This document shows, in pieces, positions 8,916 through 17,073 of a DNA stretch of 44,153 nt. The DNA lies in contig JAUXFT010000010.1 in NCBI GenBank assembly GCA_030622755.1, forward strand, positions 1 to 44,153, given 5' to 3'. Position numbers and translations under genes: made by a program. Positions within the stretch are counted from its first letter, which is position 1. Every line of letters begins with the position of its first letter. The notes under the pieces were generated by a model. The model made no database searches. It was not told the DNA's origin and was given only the letters and a program-made list of their open reading frames with translations. Source of the stretch: Aestuariirhabdus sp. Its GTDB lineage: Bacteria; Pseudomonadota; Gammaproteobacteria; Pseudomonadales; Aestuariirhabdaceae.

Positions 8916-9641
8916 TTATTCCCGCCCTTTCAGTTCCTTTTTTATCTCCTTGTAACTCAAGTGACGTACGTCAGTGCCCTTAACCAGATAAATAACATGC
9001 TCGGCTACGTTTCTTGCGTGATCTCCAATTCGCTCGAGGGAACGCAACACCCAGATGATATTCAATACTCGAGAAATGCTTCGCGGATCTTCCATCATAT
9101 ACGTCACTAGCGCGCGCATTGCACTTTTGTATTCCATATCCAGAGACTTATCCGTTTTGGCAACCTTCAACGCCATGCTGGTATCAAAACGAGCAAACGC
9201 AGTCAGGCTACCTTTCAGCATATCCCGGACCATAGTTCCGATGTGGCGTGTTTCTACATAACCTCTTGGCGCTTCTCCGTCTTCCGTTAAACGAATCGCA
9301 TGACCCGCCACTTTAACGGCCTCATCACCGATCCGCTCAAGATCGCTAGCGGCTTTAGAGCAGGCAACAACTAAACGAAGATCACTGGCTGCAGGGTGTC
9401 GACGCGCCAATATGCGTGTGCACTCCTCATCAATTGTCAGTTCCATAGTATTAATCAGGTCATCCCGTTCACGGACACCTTTGGCAAGCTCACTATCCGC
9501 ACTCATCAACGCATCTATTGCATCAGCAACTTGCTTCTCAACCATCCCCCCCATCGCCAACAATTTGTTTTTTACTTCATCTAGTTCTGCATTAAATTGC
9601 TGAGAGATATGCCTGGTATGTACTTCTGTATTGATTTCCAT
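8916..9641 (-). CDS. phoU: Phosphate signalling protein PhoU
   Basis: Cytoplasmic protein linking the PstSCAB transporter to the PhoR kinase; it keeps PhoR inactive when phosphate is ample. The 241-residue product has the two-fold three-helix-bundle repeat of the family. Characteristic stretches are GGMVEKQVADAIDAL, ARRHPAASDLRLVVACSKAASDLERIGDEA and, in the second half, WVLRSLERIGDHARNVAEHVIYLVKG. The metal-binding E(R)xGD elements are present in both repeats. It is the last gene of the pstC-pstA-pstB-phoU unit, as in other gammaproteobacteria. The ATG follows a GGCGGAGAAAAA leader with a usable Shine-Dalgarno. Confidence 0.95.
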   Translation of the reverse strand: MEINTEVHTRHISQQFNAELDEVKNKLLAMGGMVEKQVADAIDALMSADSELAKGVRERDDLINTMELTIDEECTRILARRHPAASDLRLVVACSKAASDLERIGDEAVKVAGHAIRLTEDGEAPRGYVETRHIGTMVRDMLKGSLTAFARFDTSMALKVAKTDKSLDMEYKSAMRALVTYMMEDPRSISRVLNIIWVLRSLERIGDHARNVAEHVIYLVKGTDVRHLSYKEIKKELKGRE

Positions 9642-9704
9642 TTTTTCTCCGCCACTTTTTCGCTATTTATCATCATCTGGCTTACTGCCTGCTTACCATC
9701 TTGA

Positions 9705-10580
9705 TTAGCCGTAACGGCCAGTGATGTAATCTTCAGTTTGCTTTTTACTCGGATTAGTAAACAGCGTATCCGTGTCACCATATTCGATCATGTCGCCCAT
9801 ATACATAAACGCCGTGTAATCAGAAACACGAGCCGCCTGCTGCATATTGTGAGTAACAATCACAATAGTGTATTTGGATTTGAGTTCATTAATCAGTTCT
9901 TCGATTTTTAATGTTGATATCGGGTCAAGCGCCGAGGCGGGTTCATCCAATAACAGCACTTCTGGCTCGACGGCAATGGTTCGTGCAATCACCAATCGCT
10001 GCTGCTGTCCTCCGGACATGCCCAGCGCGCTTTCGTGCAAGCGATCTTTCACCTCATCCCACAACGCCGCCCCTGTTAACGAGCGCTCAACCACTTCATC
10101 CAGAACACGTTTGTTATTAATTCCTTGAATGCGCAGGCCATAAGCGACGTTCTCAAAAATACTTTTCGGGAAGGGGTTCGGCTTCTGAAATACCATGCCC
10201 ACGCGACGGCGAAGTTCAGCGACCTCGGTTGATCGCTGATAAATATCTTCTCCATCAAGTAATATTTTCCCGGTAATTCGGCAGCCATCAACCAGATCAT
10301 TCATCCGGTTGATGCTCCTGAGCAGAGTCGATTTTCCACACCCGGAAGGTCCGATAAAGGCGGTTACACGCCGTTTGGGAATCGTAATATTAATCCCATT
10401 AAGGGCTTGTTTATCACCGTAATGAAGATTGAGATTTTCAATCTTCATACAGGTTTCTTCATTCTCCAACTGAAGCTGTTGCGGTTTTCGACCCATAGCT
10501 GCGGGATCGATCGCATGCGTTCTACTCCGGCGGTCACCTTCAGTTTTGGCCGTCAGTTCTACCGAACCCGTTTGTGTCAT
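9705..10580 (-). CDS. pstB: Phosphate ABC transporter ATP-binding protein PstB
   Basis: ATPase of the high-affinity phosphate importer, acting as a dimer on the cytoplasmic face of PstC-PstA. It shows Walker [10 protein letters not shown], the ABC signature MSGGQQQR, Walker [14 protein letters not shown] and the switch histidine in [10 protein letters not shown]. The chosen ATG (10580) has GGAG 8 nt upstream. A further upstream ATG at 10607 overlaps the pstA stop codon and is less well supported. The 291-residue form has an N-terminal extension of about 40 residues before the conserved ATPase core, longer than E. coli PstB (257), as in other pseudomonad-type PstB proteins. Confidence 0.95.
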   Translation of the reverse strand: MTQTGSVELTAKTEGDRRSRTHAIDPAAMGRKPQQLQLENEETCMKIENLNLHYGDKQALNGINITIPKRRVTAFIGPSGCGKSTLLRSINRMNDLVDGCRITGKILLDGEDIYQRSTEVAELRRRVGMVFQKPNPFPKSIFENVAYGLRIQGINNKRVLDEVVERSLTGAALWDEVKDRLHESALGMSGGQQQRLVIARTIAVEPEVLLLDEPASALDPISTLKIEELINELKSKYTIVIVTHNMQQAARVSDYTAFMYMGDMIEYGDTDTLFTNPSKKQTEDYITGRYG

Positions 10581-10606
10581 TTGATTTTCTCCACTTGCCC
10601 CAAGCA

Positions 10607-12271
10607 TTACACTTCCAGGGCTTTATATTTTTCACGAAGATGGTTGCGAATATATACCGCCGATAAATTAAGTACGGCAATTACCACTACCAGCAATAAA
10701 GCAGTTGCGTAAACCAGCGGCCTGGCGGCCTCTACGTTTGGACTCTGGAAGCCAACATCGAAGATATGAAATCCAAGGTGCATAAATTTTTGATCGAGAT
10801 GCAAATAAGGGTAGTTTCCATCAAGCGGTAACGAGGGGGCTAGTTTCACGACACCCACCAGCATCAAAGGTGCAACCTCTCCAGCGGCACGGGCTACCGC
10901 AAGAATAAGCCCCGTCATCATCGCGGGGCTCGACATAGGCAACACCACTCGCCACAAAGTTTCGGCTTTAGTCGCGCCCAGCGCCAGGCTACCTTCTCGA
11001 ACGGAACTCGGAATACGCGACAACCCCTCTTCTGTGGCCACGATAACGACGGGCAGGGTCAGCAGCGCCAGGGTGATCGATGCCCATAATAATCCCGGGG
11101 TTCCCAAGGTTGGCGCGGGCAAGGCTTCAGGGAAAAACATCTGGTCTATGCCGGAGCCCATAAAGTACACGAAGAACCCTAAACCAAACACGCCATACAC
11201 TATGGAGGGTACGCCTGCCAGGTTGTTAACAGCGATCCGAATCGCTCGGGTTACCGGACCCTGTTTGGCATACTCGCGCAAATATACTGCAGCTATTACC
11301 CCAAACGGCGTCACAATAATCGACATCAATATAACCATCATCACGGTGCCAAATATGGCCGGAAAGATACCGCCTTCAGTATTTGCCTCACGAGGATCGT
11401 CGCTAACGAATTCCCATATTTTCGCCCCGTAAAACCCAACTTTATCCATCAAACTCATCGCATTAGGACGGTAAGCGCGCACTATGTTACCCAGGGTCAT
11501 GGTTACTTCAGTACCGTCGCTGGCGACCCCAATCATCCGATCACGATTCAAACGAACATAAAGGTTACCGAGCTGTGTCTCCAGTGTGGAGTATGTCAGT
11601 TCGAGTTCCTTACGGCTTTCCGCGATAAGCGCATACTGGCGAGGATCCGTCTCACCGCGCAGCTGCAAACCTCTTTCGCGTAACCGTAGACGTTCAATTT
11701 CCGAGTTAATCGAACCGATTTGATGCTTCTCGATATCATAAATTTCCTTGTGGATATCCAAAGCACGTTCAATACGGTTTAACATAACGGGCCAGGCTTT
11801 TTCTCCGCTGGCAACTAATCGATCTTCTTCATATACCGCTTTTAAACGCCCGTAAAAGTTGCCCCATTCGCGACGCTCAACGGCCATCAATTGCTGCGGA
11901 AATCGGCGATCGGCGAGATAGTCATCCAACACCCAGACAAAATCTCCACCGCTGACATCACGGTTACCAATTTTGATCAGGTCTCTTTGCATGACCTCTT
12001 TGTCAACGACCGGCATCCCTGCCTCAGCCAGTCGTACTGACGACACCTCTTCTACTTCAACGATTTCACCAACAATCAAACGCTCCGTTTGACCAGGAAC
12101 ACGATATTCAGATTCCATGATCGCATTCGGCCAAAAATGACCAAGACCTCGTACGCCGATCAACAGCAACAAACCCACCACCATGACCAGGCTTATCGAA
12201 ACCGCTCCGGCGTTCAACCAAACAAAGGGTGATCCGCTTTTATACCAGGATGAGAAAGACTCACGTAACAT
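10607..12271 (-). CDS. pstA: Phosphate ABC transporter permease PstA (long form)
   Basis: Inner-membrane channel subunit of the phosphate importer. At 554 residues it is nearly twice E. coli PstA. The first half consists of one membrane helix (about 22-42) and a periplasmic region (the DUF3333-type extension seen in Pseudomonas and Vibrio) with a likely coiled coil around residues 165-245. The second half is the six-helix permease, with the ABC-contact (EAA) loop in [18 protein letters not shown] and the downstream APLMLVGVV segment. It is transcribed between pstC and pstB, with a 29-nt gap after pstC. Confidence 0.93.
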   Translation of the reverse strand: MLRESFSSWYKSGSPFVWLNAGAVSISLVMVVGLLLLIGVRGLGHFWPNAIMESEYRVPGQTERLIVGEIVEVEEVSSVRLAEAGMPVVDKEVMQRDLIKIGNRDVSGGDFVWVLDDYLADRRFPQQLMAVERREWGNFYGRLKAVYEEDRLVASGEKAWPVMLNRIERALDIHKEIYDIEKHQIGSINSEIERLRLRERGLQLRGETDPRQYALIAESRKELELTYSTLETQLGNLYVRLNRDRMIGVASDGTEVTMTLGNIVRAYRPNAMSLMDKVGFYGAKIWEFVSDDPREANTEGGIFPAIFGTVMMVILMSIIVTPFGVIAAVYLREYAKQGPVTRAIRIAVNNLAGVPSIVYGVFGLGFFVYFMGSGIDQMFFPEALPAPTLGTPGLLWASITLALLTLPVVIVATEEGLSRIPSSVREGSLALGATKAETLWRVVLPMSSPAMMTGLILAVARAAGEVAPLMLVGVVKLAPSLPLDGNYPYLHLDQKFMHLGFHIFDVGFQSPNVEAARPLVYATALLLVVVIAVLNLSAVYIRNHLREKYKALEV

Positions 12272-12300
12272 CGTAATTCCTGCCGTTAACTATCGGTCAA

Positions 12301-14598
12301 CTAAAGAGAGCTGTACTTTTTACGCAGGCGGTGACGAACCACCTCTGCAAAGGTGTTCACCACAAAGGTAAACAGGAAGAGCACCATGGCTGCCAGGAAC
12401 AGTACTCGATAATGCGAACTACCTACCTCGGTCTCCGGCATCTCTACTGCAATGTTGGCCGCCAACGTACGCATACCTTCAAAAATGTTGGCATCCATGA
12501 TCGGGGTATTCCCGGTCGCCATAAGTACGATCATAGTCTCCCCTACGGCACGACCCATGCCGATCATGACTGCCGAGAAAATACCGGGGCTGGCGGTTAA
12601 CAGCACCACGCGCGTCAATGTTTGCCAGGGCGTAGCGCCCAATGCGAGTGATCCATAGCTCAAGTGCTTTGGCACACTAAAAATGGCATCTTCAGTGATA
12701 GAGAAGATTGTCGGGATAACAGCAAAGCCCATCGCCAACCCTACCACCAGGGCATTTCGTTGATCATAACTGACGCCCAACTCGCTGGAGAGCCAGCTGC
12801 GCATATTGCCGTTAAAGAACCACAATTCCATCTGCTCACTCATACCCAGAGCAAAGGCGCCTGACAGCAGTACCACTGGAATTAACAAGGCCGCATGCCA
12901 ACCATCGGGTATAAACAAGCGTAACTTATCCGGCAGTTGAGCCCATAAGAAACCAAACAGCACGATGCAAAAAGGCACCAGAATCAACAAGGCGAAAATA
13001 CCAGGAAGCGTATCCTCTACTAAGGGTGCTAACCATAAGCCGGCGAGGAACCCGAGAATGACGGTGGGAAGAGCCTCCATCAACTCAATTGCCGGTTTCA
13101 CTTTTCGGCGCATTGCTGGCGCCATAAAGTAAGCCGTGTATATTGCGCCACAAATCGCCAGGGGTGTTGCCAGCAGCATGGCGTAAAAAGCTGCCTTTAA
13201 TGTGCCAAACGCCAACGGCATCAAACTCATTTTTGGTTCGAAATCATTCGTTGACGCAGACGACTGCCAGATGTAATCGGGCTCGCTGTAATTCTCGTAC
13301 CAGACTTTGTCCCACAACACACTCCAGGATATTTCGGGATGCTCATTGAGCATCGACCAGAATTCCAATTCGCCTTCACCATTAGCGAATAAAAGAGCAT
13401 TCGCCCTGGGGGAAATGGCCATTAAATCAATTTCCCCGGAGCTCATAGACTCCGTCAGCAGGCTTCGATGCGCAGTCGCATGATAAAGGCCAACGTGACC
13501 ACTACTATCTGCTGCAACAAACCCCTTACGGCGATGCTCTGGCACAATGGCGGTAATAGCATCGAAGCCCAGTTTAAAATTTCTAACATTCTGCAAACTG
13601 TAATTGTTGCTATCATCCCGGAGCAGAAACCATTGGCCAATATTCCCGTCGCTATCGCCCACCAACAATGAGATCCCGCCGAGCAGAAAATCAATATCCG
13701 TAATCTCGGCGCCTCCACTGGTGACAGCCAGGACGCTGTTAATGATCGGTTGATCCCGATCCCGCAAATCAAGAACAGCCAATCGATTACCCGACAAGGT
13801 TGCAAATAACCAGCGCTGCTCAGGATCAACCAGCAATCGCTTAACTTCTCCCGGCAAACCGGGTAATTGCAGTTGCTCCTCCTGCAGCGTGACCTCTTCG
13901 GAAAGAAAATCGATCGCCTTATTAAATACCGTGACATGAATACCGGCCTGACTACTGCCAGCCAACACCAGCGCATCATCTCCATCCCGCACGCTTATCT
14001 GCTCTATTGGGCTGCCGGACACGCCAAGCATTATCGGCTCGTCGCCATAGGGGTATTCGATATGCGGGGTGATCTGACGAATATCATCAGGGTAGGTGAT
14101 CCGGTAACTGTGCTTAAAAACAATCACCTCCCCCGAGGAAAAACCCACCACAATTTCCCTGGTACCCGGGTCAGCTTCAGCTAAAGAAGTAATCACCGCA
14201 CCCGTGGGTACGGGTAAACTTAGCTGTTGTTTAACTTGACCATTTTTCGCATTAAAGAAAATAAGGTTGCCTTTGCTATCGACTCGAAGCGCCAATTCAG
14301 ATTGCTCTTCGATGGCCATGTATAGCGTATCCCCACCTGCTTCTACCTGGAGGACGGGGTAGGTTGCCACGCGCTCTATATCCGCACCTTTAAAGAGCGG
14401 TAACACTTCATAGAGCAGGTAAAGAAAGATGAGGAGAATAGCGGCGATTACGCTAATACCACCGACAGCAACTCCCCATCGTGCCAGTCGATCTTTAACA
14501 GATCGAAAACGACGATGACGGCGTAACGCATCGGAATTAAAGTCGATTATTGGGGCAGATTTTTCAAGTGCTGATGAAGTTTCAAGTACTTTGCTCAT
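12301..14598 (-). CDS. pstC: Phosphate ABC transporter permease PstC (long form)
   Basis: Partner permease of PstA. The 765-residue product starts with a cytoplasmic segment containing the RSVKDRLARWGV stretch, one membrane helix (about 45-65), and a large insert (about 90-435) whose repeated short beta-rich segments (such as KGNLIFFNAKNGQVKQQL) suggest a propeller-like extracytoplasmic domain. The permease proper follows, with the EAA loop [21 protein letters not shown] chose ATG 14598 because a Pho box and -10 hexamer overlap the alternative ATG at 14610; that alternative would add four residues. It is the first gene of the pstC-pstA-pstB-phoU unit. Confidence 0.93.
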   Translation of the reverse strand: MSKVLETSSALEKSAPIIDFNSDALRRHRRFRSVKDRLARWGVAVGGISVIAAILLIFLYLLYEVLPLFKGADIERVATYPVLQVEAGGDTLYMAIEEQSELALRVDSKGNLIFFNAKNGQVKQQLSLPVPTGAVITSLAEADPGTREIVVGFSSGEVIVFKHSYRITYPDDIRQITPHIEYPYGDEPIMLGVSGSPIEQISVRDGDDALVLAGSSQAGIHVTVFNKAIDFLSEEVTLQEEQLQLPGLPGEVKRLLVDPEQRWLFATLSGNRLAVLDLRDRDQPIINSVLAVTSGGAEITDIDFLLGGISLLVGDSDGNIGQWFLLRDDSNNYSLQNVRNFKLGFDAITAIVPEHRRKGFVAADSSGHVGLYHATAHRSLLTESMSSGEIDLMAISPRANALLFANGEGELEFWSMLNEHPEISWSVLWDKVWYENYSEPDYIWQSSASTNDFEPKMSLMPLAFGTLKAAFYAMLLATPLAICGAIYTAYFMAPAMRRKVKPAIELMEALPTVILGFLAGLWLAPLVEDTLPGIFALLILVPFCIVLFGFLWAQLPDKLRLFIPDGWHAALLIPVVLLSGAFALGMSEQMELWFFNGNMRSWLSSELGVSYDQRNALVVGLAMGFAVIPTIFSITEDAIFSVPKHLSYGSLALGATPWQTLTRVVLLTASPGIFSAVMIGMGRAVGETMIVLMATGNTPIMDANIFEGMRTLAANIAVEMPETEVGSSHYRVLFLAAMVLFLFTFVVNTFAEVVRHRLRKKYSSL

Positions 14599-14605
14599 GC
14601 CGGGT

Positions 14606-14639
14606 ACCATACACCGCCAATATGACAGTTATATTACAA
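14606..14639 (-). promoter_or_regulatory. Pho box and promoter immediately upstream of pstC
   Basis: On the minus strand TTGTAAT (14639-14633), 4 nt, CTGTCAT (14628-14622) matches the PhoB tandem half-site pattern at 12 of 14 positions. Exactly 10 nt further lies TATGGT (14611-14606), the spacing expected between a Pho box and the -10. The predicted transcription start falls on or next to the pstC ATG at 14598. Confidence 0.65.
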
Positions 14640-14992
14640 CCCGGATGCCACAAAACATGCCATTCATATGAGGCATACGCCCCTTAATCTATAAGAGAGA
14701 ATCAGGTGCAATCGCTGGCATCTCTTTCAGTTATAGCTTCTGGCAATTTCCACGATAATCCGTGAGCAAATCTCGGCAACGGAACCTCAAAAAAGAGGTC
14801 CATTTATCGCGCATTAATCGTCCATTAACGTATAGCGCACTCGCGTATAACGTATAACGTATAAATGGTTAAAACTTTTGCTAAAGGTCGTTTGATTAAT
14901 TTCAACGTATCCCGAGAATTTGTTTACGTAGTTATAAACCCAATAAAAAAAGGAGGCCTCGGCCTCCCTTCTGCAAACAAACCGATCTGTTT
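14640..14992. other. pstS-pstC intergenic region with a tandem heptamer
   Basis: This spacer of about 350 nt separates pstS from pstC. It contains the pstS terminator, three contiguous copies of the heptamer CGTATAA (14844-14864; TTATACG on the coding strand), a related copy at 14829-14835, and a small hairpin ACCTC/GAGGT around 14786-14802. No open reading frame is convincing. The heptamers are AT-rich and could be a binding site or slippage product. Confidence 0.45.
14945..14967 (-). terminator. Rho-independent terminator of pstS
   Basis: On the minus strand GGAGGCC (14967-14961) and GGCCTCC (14958-14952) form a GC-rich stem followed by seven T (14951-14945), 25 nt after the pstS stop codon. 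It should separate pstS transcripts from pstCAB-phoU, at least partly. Confidence 0.85.
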
Positions 14993-15973
14993 TTAATTTA
15001 ACCCAAGCACCGCCAGCTGCTTATCAACCACTTTAGCGGGCAATGGAATATAGCCATCCTTGACCACTATATTTTGTCCCTGTTGCGACAAGACCATCTT
15101 AAGAAACTCGCGGTCAATAGGTGACAATGGCTTATTGGGTGCTTTGTTGATGTATACATAAAGGAACCGAGCCAATGGGTATGCCCCACTTACCGCATTT
15201 TCTGAAGTTGCATCAACGAAAGGCTGTCCTTCCTTTTTTGCCAGAGGAACAGTACGTATGCTTGAAGTCTTATAACCTATACCGGAGTAGCCAATCCCAT
15301 TAATGGAAGAACTCACCGCCTGAACCACTGATGCAGAACCAGGCTGCTCATTCACGCTACTCTTGAAGTCACCCTTACACAGCGCTTTCTTTTTGTAATA
15401 TCCGTAAGTTCCTGACACCGAGTTACGGCCATACAACTGGATGTCTCGCCCTTGCCATTCACCCTCAAGCCCCATAGCCCCCCAGCTATCAAGGTTCTTG
15501 TCGTAGCCGCACTTACGCGTCGATGAAAAAACCGCATCCAGCTGCGCGATAGTCAGGCCTTCGATTGGATTGTCTTTGTTCACAAAAACCGCCAAGGCAT
15601 CGATGGCAACCGGTACCGCAGTGGGTTTATATCCATATTTTTTCTCGAAAGCTTCCAGCTCCTTGTCCTTCATCTTACGACTCATTGGCCCCATATTAGA
15701 GGTACCTTCAGTCAATGCAGGTGGAGCTGTAGATGAGCCTGCAGCTTGAATCTGAACATTTACGTTTGGATATTCACGCTTGAATTGCTCGGCCCACAGG
15801 GTCATCAGGTTAGCCAGAGTATCAGATCCAACGCTGGACAAATTTCCAGAAACACCGCTGGTTTTTGTATAGCTCGGTATATCTGCATCAACTGAAGCTG
15901 CTGCCATAGTAATACTCATACTTCCGGCTACCAGCACAGTCGTCATACCTTTGATCACGGTATTCATATTCAT
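14993..15973 (-). CDS. pstS: Periplasmic phosphate-binding protein PstS
   Basis: Periplasmic receptor that captures inorganic phosphate for PstCAB. The 326-residue precursor has a Sec signal peptide (about residues 1-26, ending SMSITMAAA). Phosphate-contact regions are recognisable: [34 protein letters not shown] and [18 protein letters not shown]. The last two are typical of the pseudomonad/Vibrio type rather than E. coli PstS. The ATG has GGAG 9 nt upstream; a second in-frame ATG lies two codons later. It is transcribed alone from a PhoB-type promoter and ends at a strong terminator, so it can be made in excess over the membrane subunits. Confidence 0.95.
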   Translation of the reverse strand: MNMNTVIKGMTTVLVAGSMSITMAAASVDADIPSYTKTSGVSGNLSSVGSDTLANLMTLWAEQFKREYPNVNVQIQAAGSSTAPPALTEGTSNMGPMSRKMKDKELEAFEKKYGYKPTAVPVAIDALAVFVNKDNPIEGLTIAQLDAVFSSTRKCGYDKNLDSWGAMGLEGEWQGRDIQLYGRNSVSGTYGYYKKKALCKGDFKSSVNEQPGSASVVQAVSSSINGIGYSGIGYKTSSIRTVPLAKKEGQPFVDATSENAVSGAYPLARFLYVYINKAPNKPLSPIDREFLKMVLSQQGQNIVVKDGYIPLPAKVVDKQLAVLGLN

Positions 15974-16039
15974 TTACGGTCACTCCAATCTATGATTTCG
16001 TGTAATTACTGACACCCAGTATCAATATCCTTTGTTGCA

Positions 16040-16073
16040 AATATATTGCTCGTTCATGACAGTTTTGTGACGA
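16040..16073 (-). promoter_or_regulatory. Pho box and -10 of the pstS promoter
   Basis: On the minus strand TCGTCAC (16073-16067), 4 nt, CTGTCAT (16062-16056) forms a PhoB box (second half perfect). It is followed after exactly 10 nt by TATATT (16045-16040) as -10. A transcript would start near 16033, leaving a leader of about 60 nt before pstS. Confidence 0.8.
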
Positions 16074-16141
16074 AGGGTGTCTGATTAGCCAATTCCATAA
16101 AAATCAGACGTGCCACTTACACCCAAGGCACTAATTCCGGG

Positions 16142-16147
16142 TATAAT
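16142..16147 (+). promoter_or_regulatory. Candidate -10 element of the thioesterase gene
   Basis: A perfect TATAAT lies 79 nt upstream of the thioesterase ATG on the plus strand. I find no good -35 at 16-18 nt, so this is a partial promoter call. Confidence 0.4.
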
Positions 16148-16226
16148 CCGCGCAGAAAACTAATGCCGGTTTACGTCTCGGGATCGGAGATAAACCATCC
16201 ATAGCAATAAAAATAACGGAACCCTG

Positions 16227-16619
16227 ATGATCAGTATTGAAGAATCCCCGCAGCCCAAAGGCGAGCTTTGCCTTCAGCTTCAAGCAATGCCCAAAGACAC
16301 CAATGCCGAAGGCGTGATCTATAGCGGCTGGCTGGTTGGGCAGATGGATTTAGCCGCTGCCATGCTAGCAAGCCGGATGGCACATGGCCGCGTAGCAACT
16401 GTTTCTATGGACAACATGGCTTTCATGGTACCCGTGAAAGTTGGCGATTGCCTGAGCTTCTACGGCTCTATTGCCAACAGCGGGCGTAGTTCGGTGAGCA
16501 TTGCTATAGAAGTTTGGAAACCTGCAACCCCAACCTCCGAACGCTGTAAAGTCACCGATGGCAATATTGTACTGGTTGCCATCGATAAAAGTGGCCGCAC
16601 ACGGCCAATTAATAACTGA
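16227..16619 (+). CDS. YciA-type acyl-CoA thioesterase (hotdog fold)
   Basis: Hydrolyses acyl-CoA thioesters to free acid and CoA in the cytoplasm. The 130 residues form a single hotdog domain closely resembling E. coli YciA. Visible landmarks are MPKDTNAEGVIYSGWLVGQMD, with the catalytic-region D24 and N26 and helix Asp D41, then AHGRVATVSMDNMAFMVPVKVGD and the tail VAIDKSGRTRPI. The usual FGGW is YSGW here. The ATG has GGAA 7-8 nt upstream. It stands alone, divergent from pstS. Confidence 0.85.
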   Translation: MISIEESPQPKGELCLQLQAMPKDTNAEGVIYSGWLVGQMDLAAAMLASRMAHGRVATVSMDNMAFMVPVKVGDCLSFYGSIANSGRSSVSIAIEVWKPATPTSERCKVTDGNIVLVAIDKSGRTRPINN

Positions 16620-16654
16620 TAAGTAACTAAACAATAACTGAACAATATTCCTGG

Positions 16655-16978
16655 CTACTCTGTTGAGGTTCTGGAATCCTGTTCTTGCAAGACGTTAAGC
16701 GCGGACAGGATTTCTGTAATGGCCGCCACCGTCATTTGATGGGTTTTCTCAATCGCTTGCTGATCTCCATCGGCAACTGCCTGCGCCATCGCGACCCGAT
16801 GCTGCGCCTCTGCTATCTTTTCCTGCTCACTCTGGCCCACCCTGATGGTTCCGATTGAGCTACCTAACAGCCGTACCAGCTGTACCAGCTGCCCCTTACT
16901 GCGTGATGCCAATGTTTCTTCCAGCAGCTGATTAAAGTGCTGTATTTTCTCAAAATTCACTTCTTTCGTTTCACTCAA
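16655..16978 (-). CDS. Small hypothetical protein resembling the end of an FCD domain
   Basis: The 107-residue product is alpha-helical by appearance and not firmly recognised. Its second half (EAQHRVAMAQAVADGDQQAIEKTHQMTVAAITEIL) resembles the C-terminal helices of the FCD ligand-binding domain of GntR-type regulators. The winged-helix DNA-binding domain is absent and the upstream 95 nt cannot hold one. It may be a stand-alone remnant, a small sensor, or a coincidental likeness. The start is TTG with AGGAG 9 nt upstream. It lies just downstream of uvrD on the same strand. Confidence 0.5.
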   Translation of the reverse strand: MSETKEVNFEKIQHFNQLLEETLASRSKGQLVQLVRLLGSSIGTIRVGQSEQEKIAEAQHRVAMAQAVADGDQQAIEKTHQMTVAAITEILSALNVLQEQDSRTSTE

Positions 16979-17014
16979 CGTTATCTACTCCTCGGTAAAT
17001 TGGCTGATCCATTT

Positions 17015-17064
17015 ATCAAAATTAAAAAGATCAGACTTAAAAAGATCAAAATTAAAAAGATCAG
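17015..17064. repeat. Tandem 15-nt AT-rich repeat downstream of uvrD
   Basis: Three 15-nt units related to AAAATTAAAAAGATC occupy 17018-17062. The first and third are identical and the middle one differs at its first four positions. As a result a 20-nt word (17015-17034) recurs exactly at 17045-17064. It lies between the uvrD stop codon and the start of the next gene. Confidence 0.7.
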
Positions 17065-17073
17065 CATTAAATC

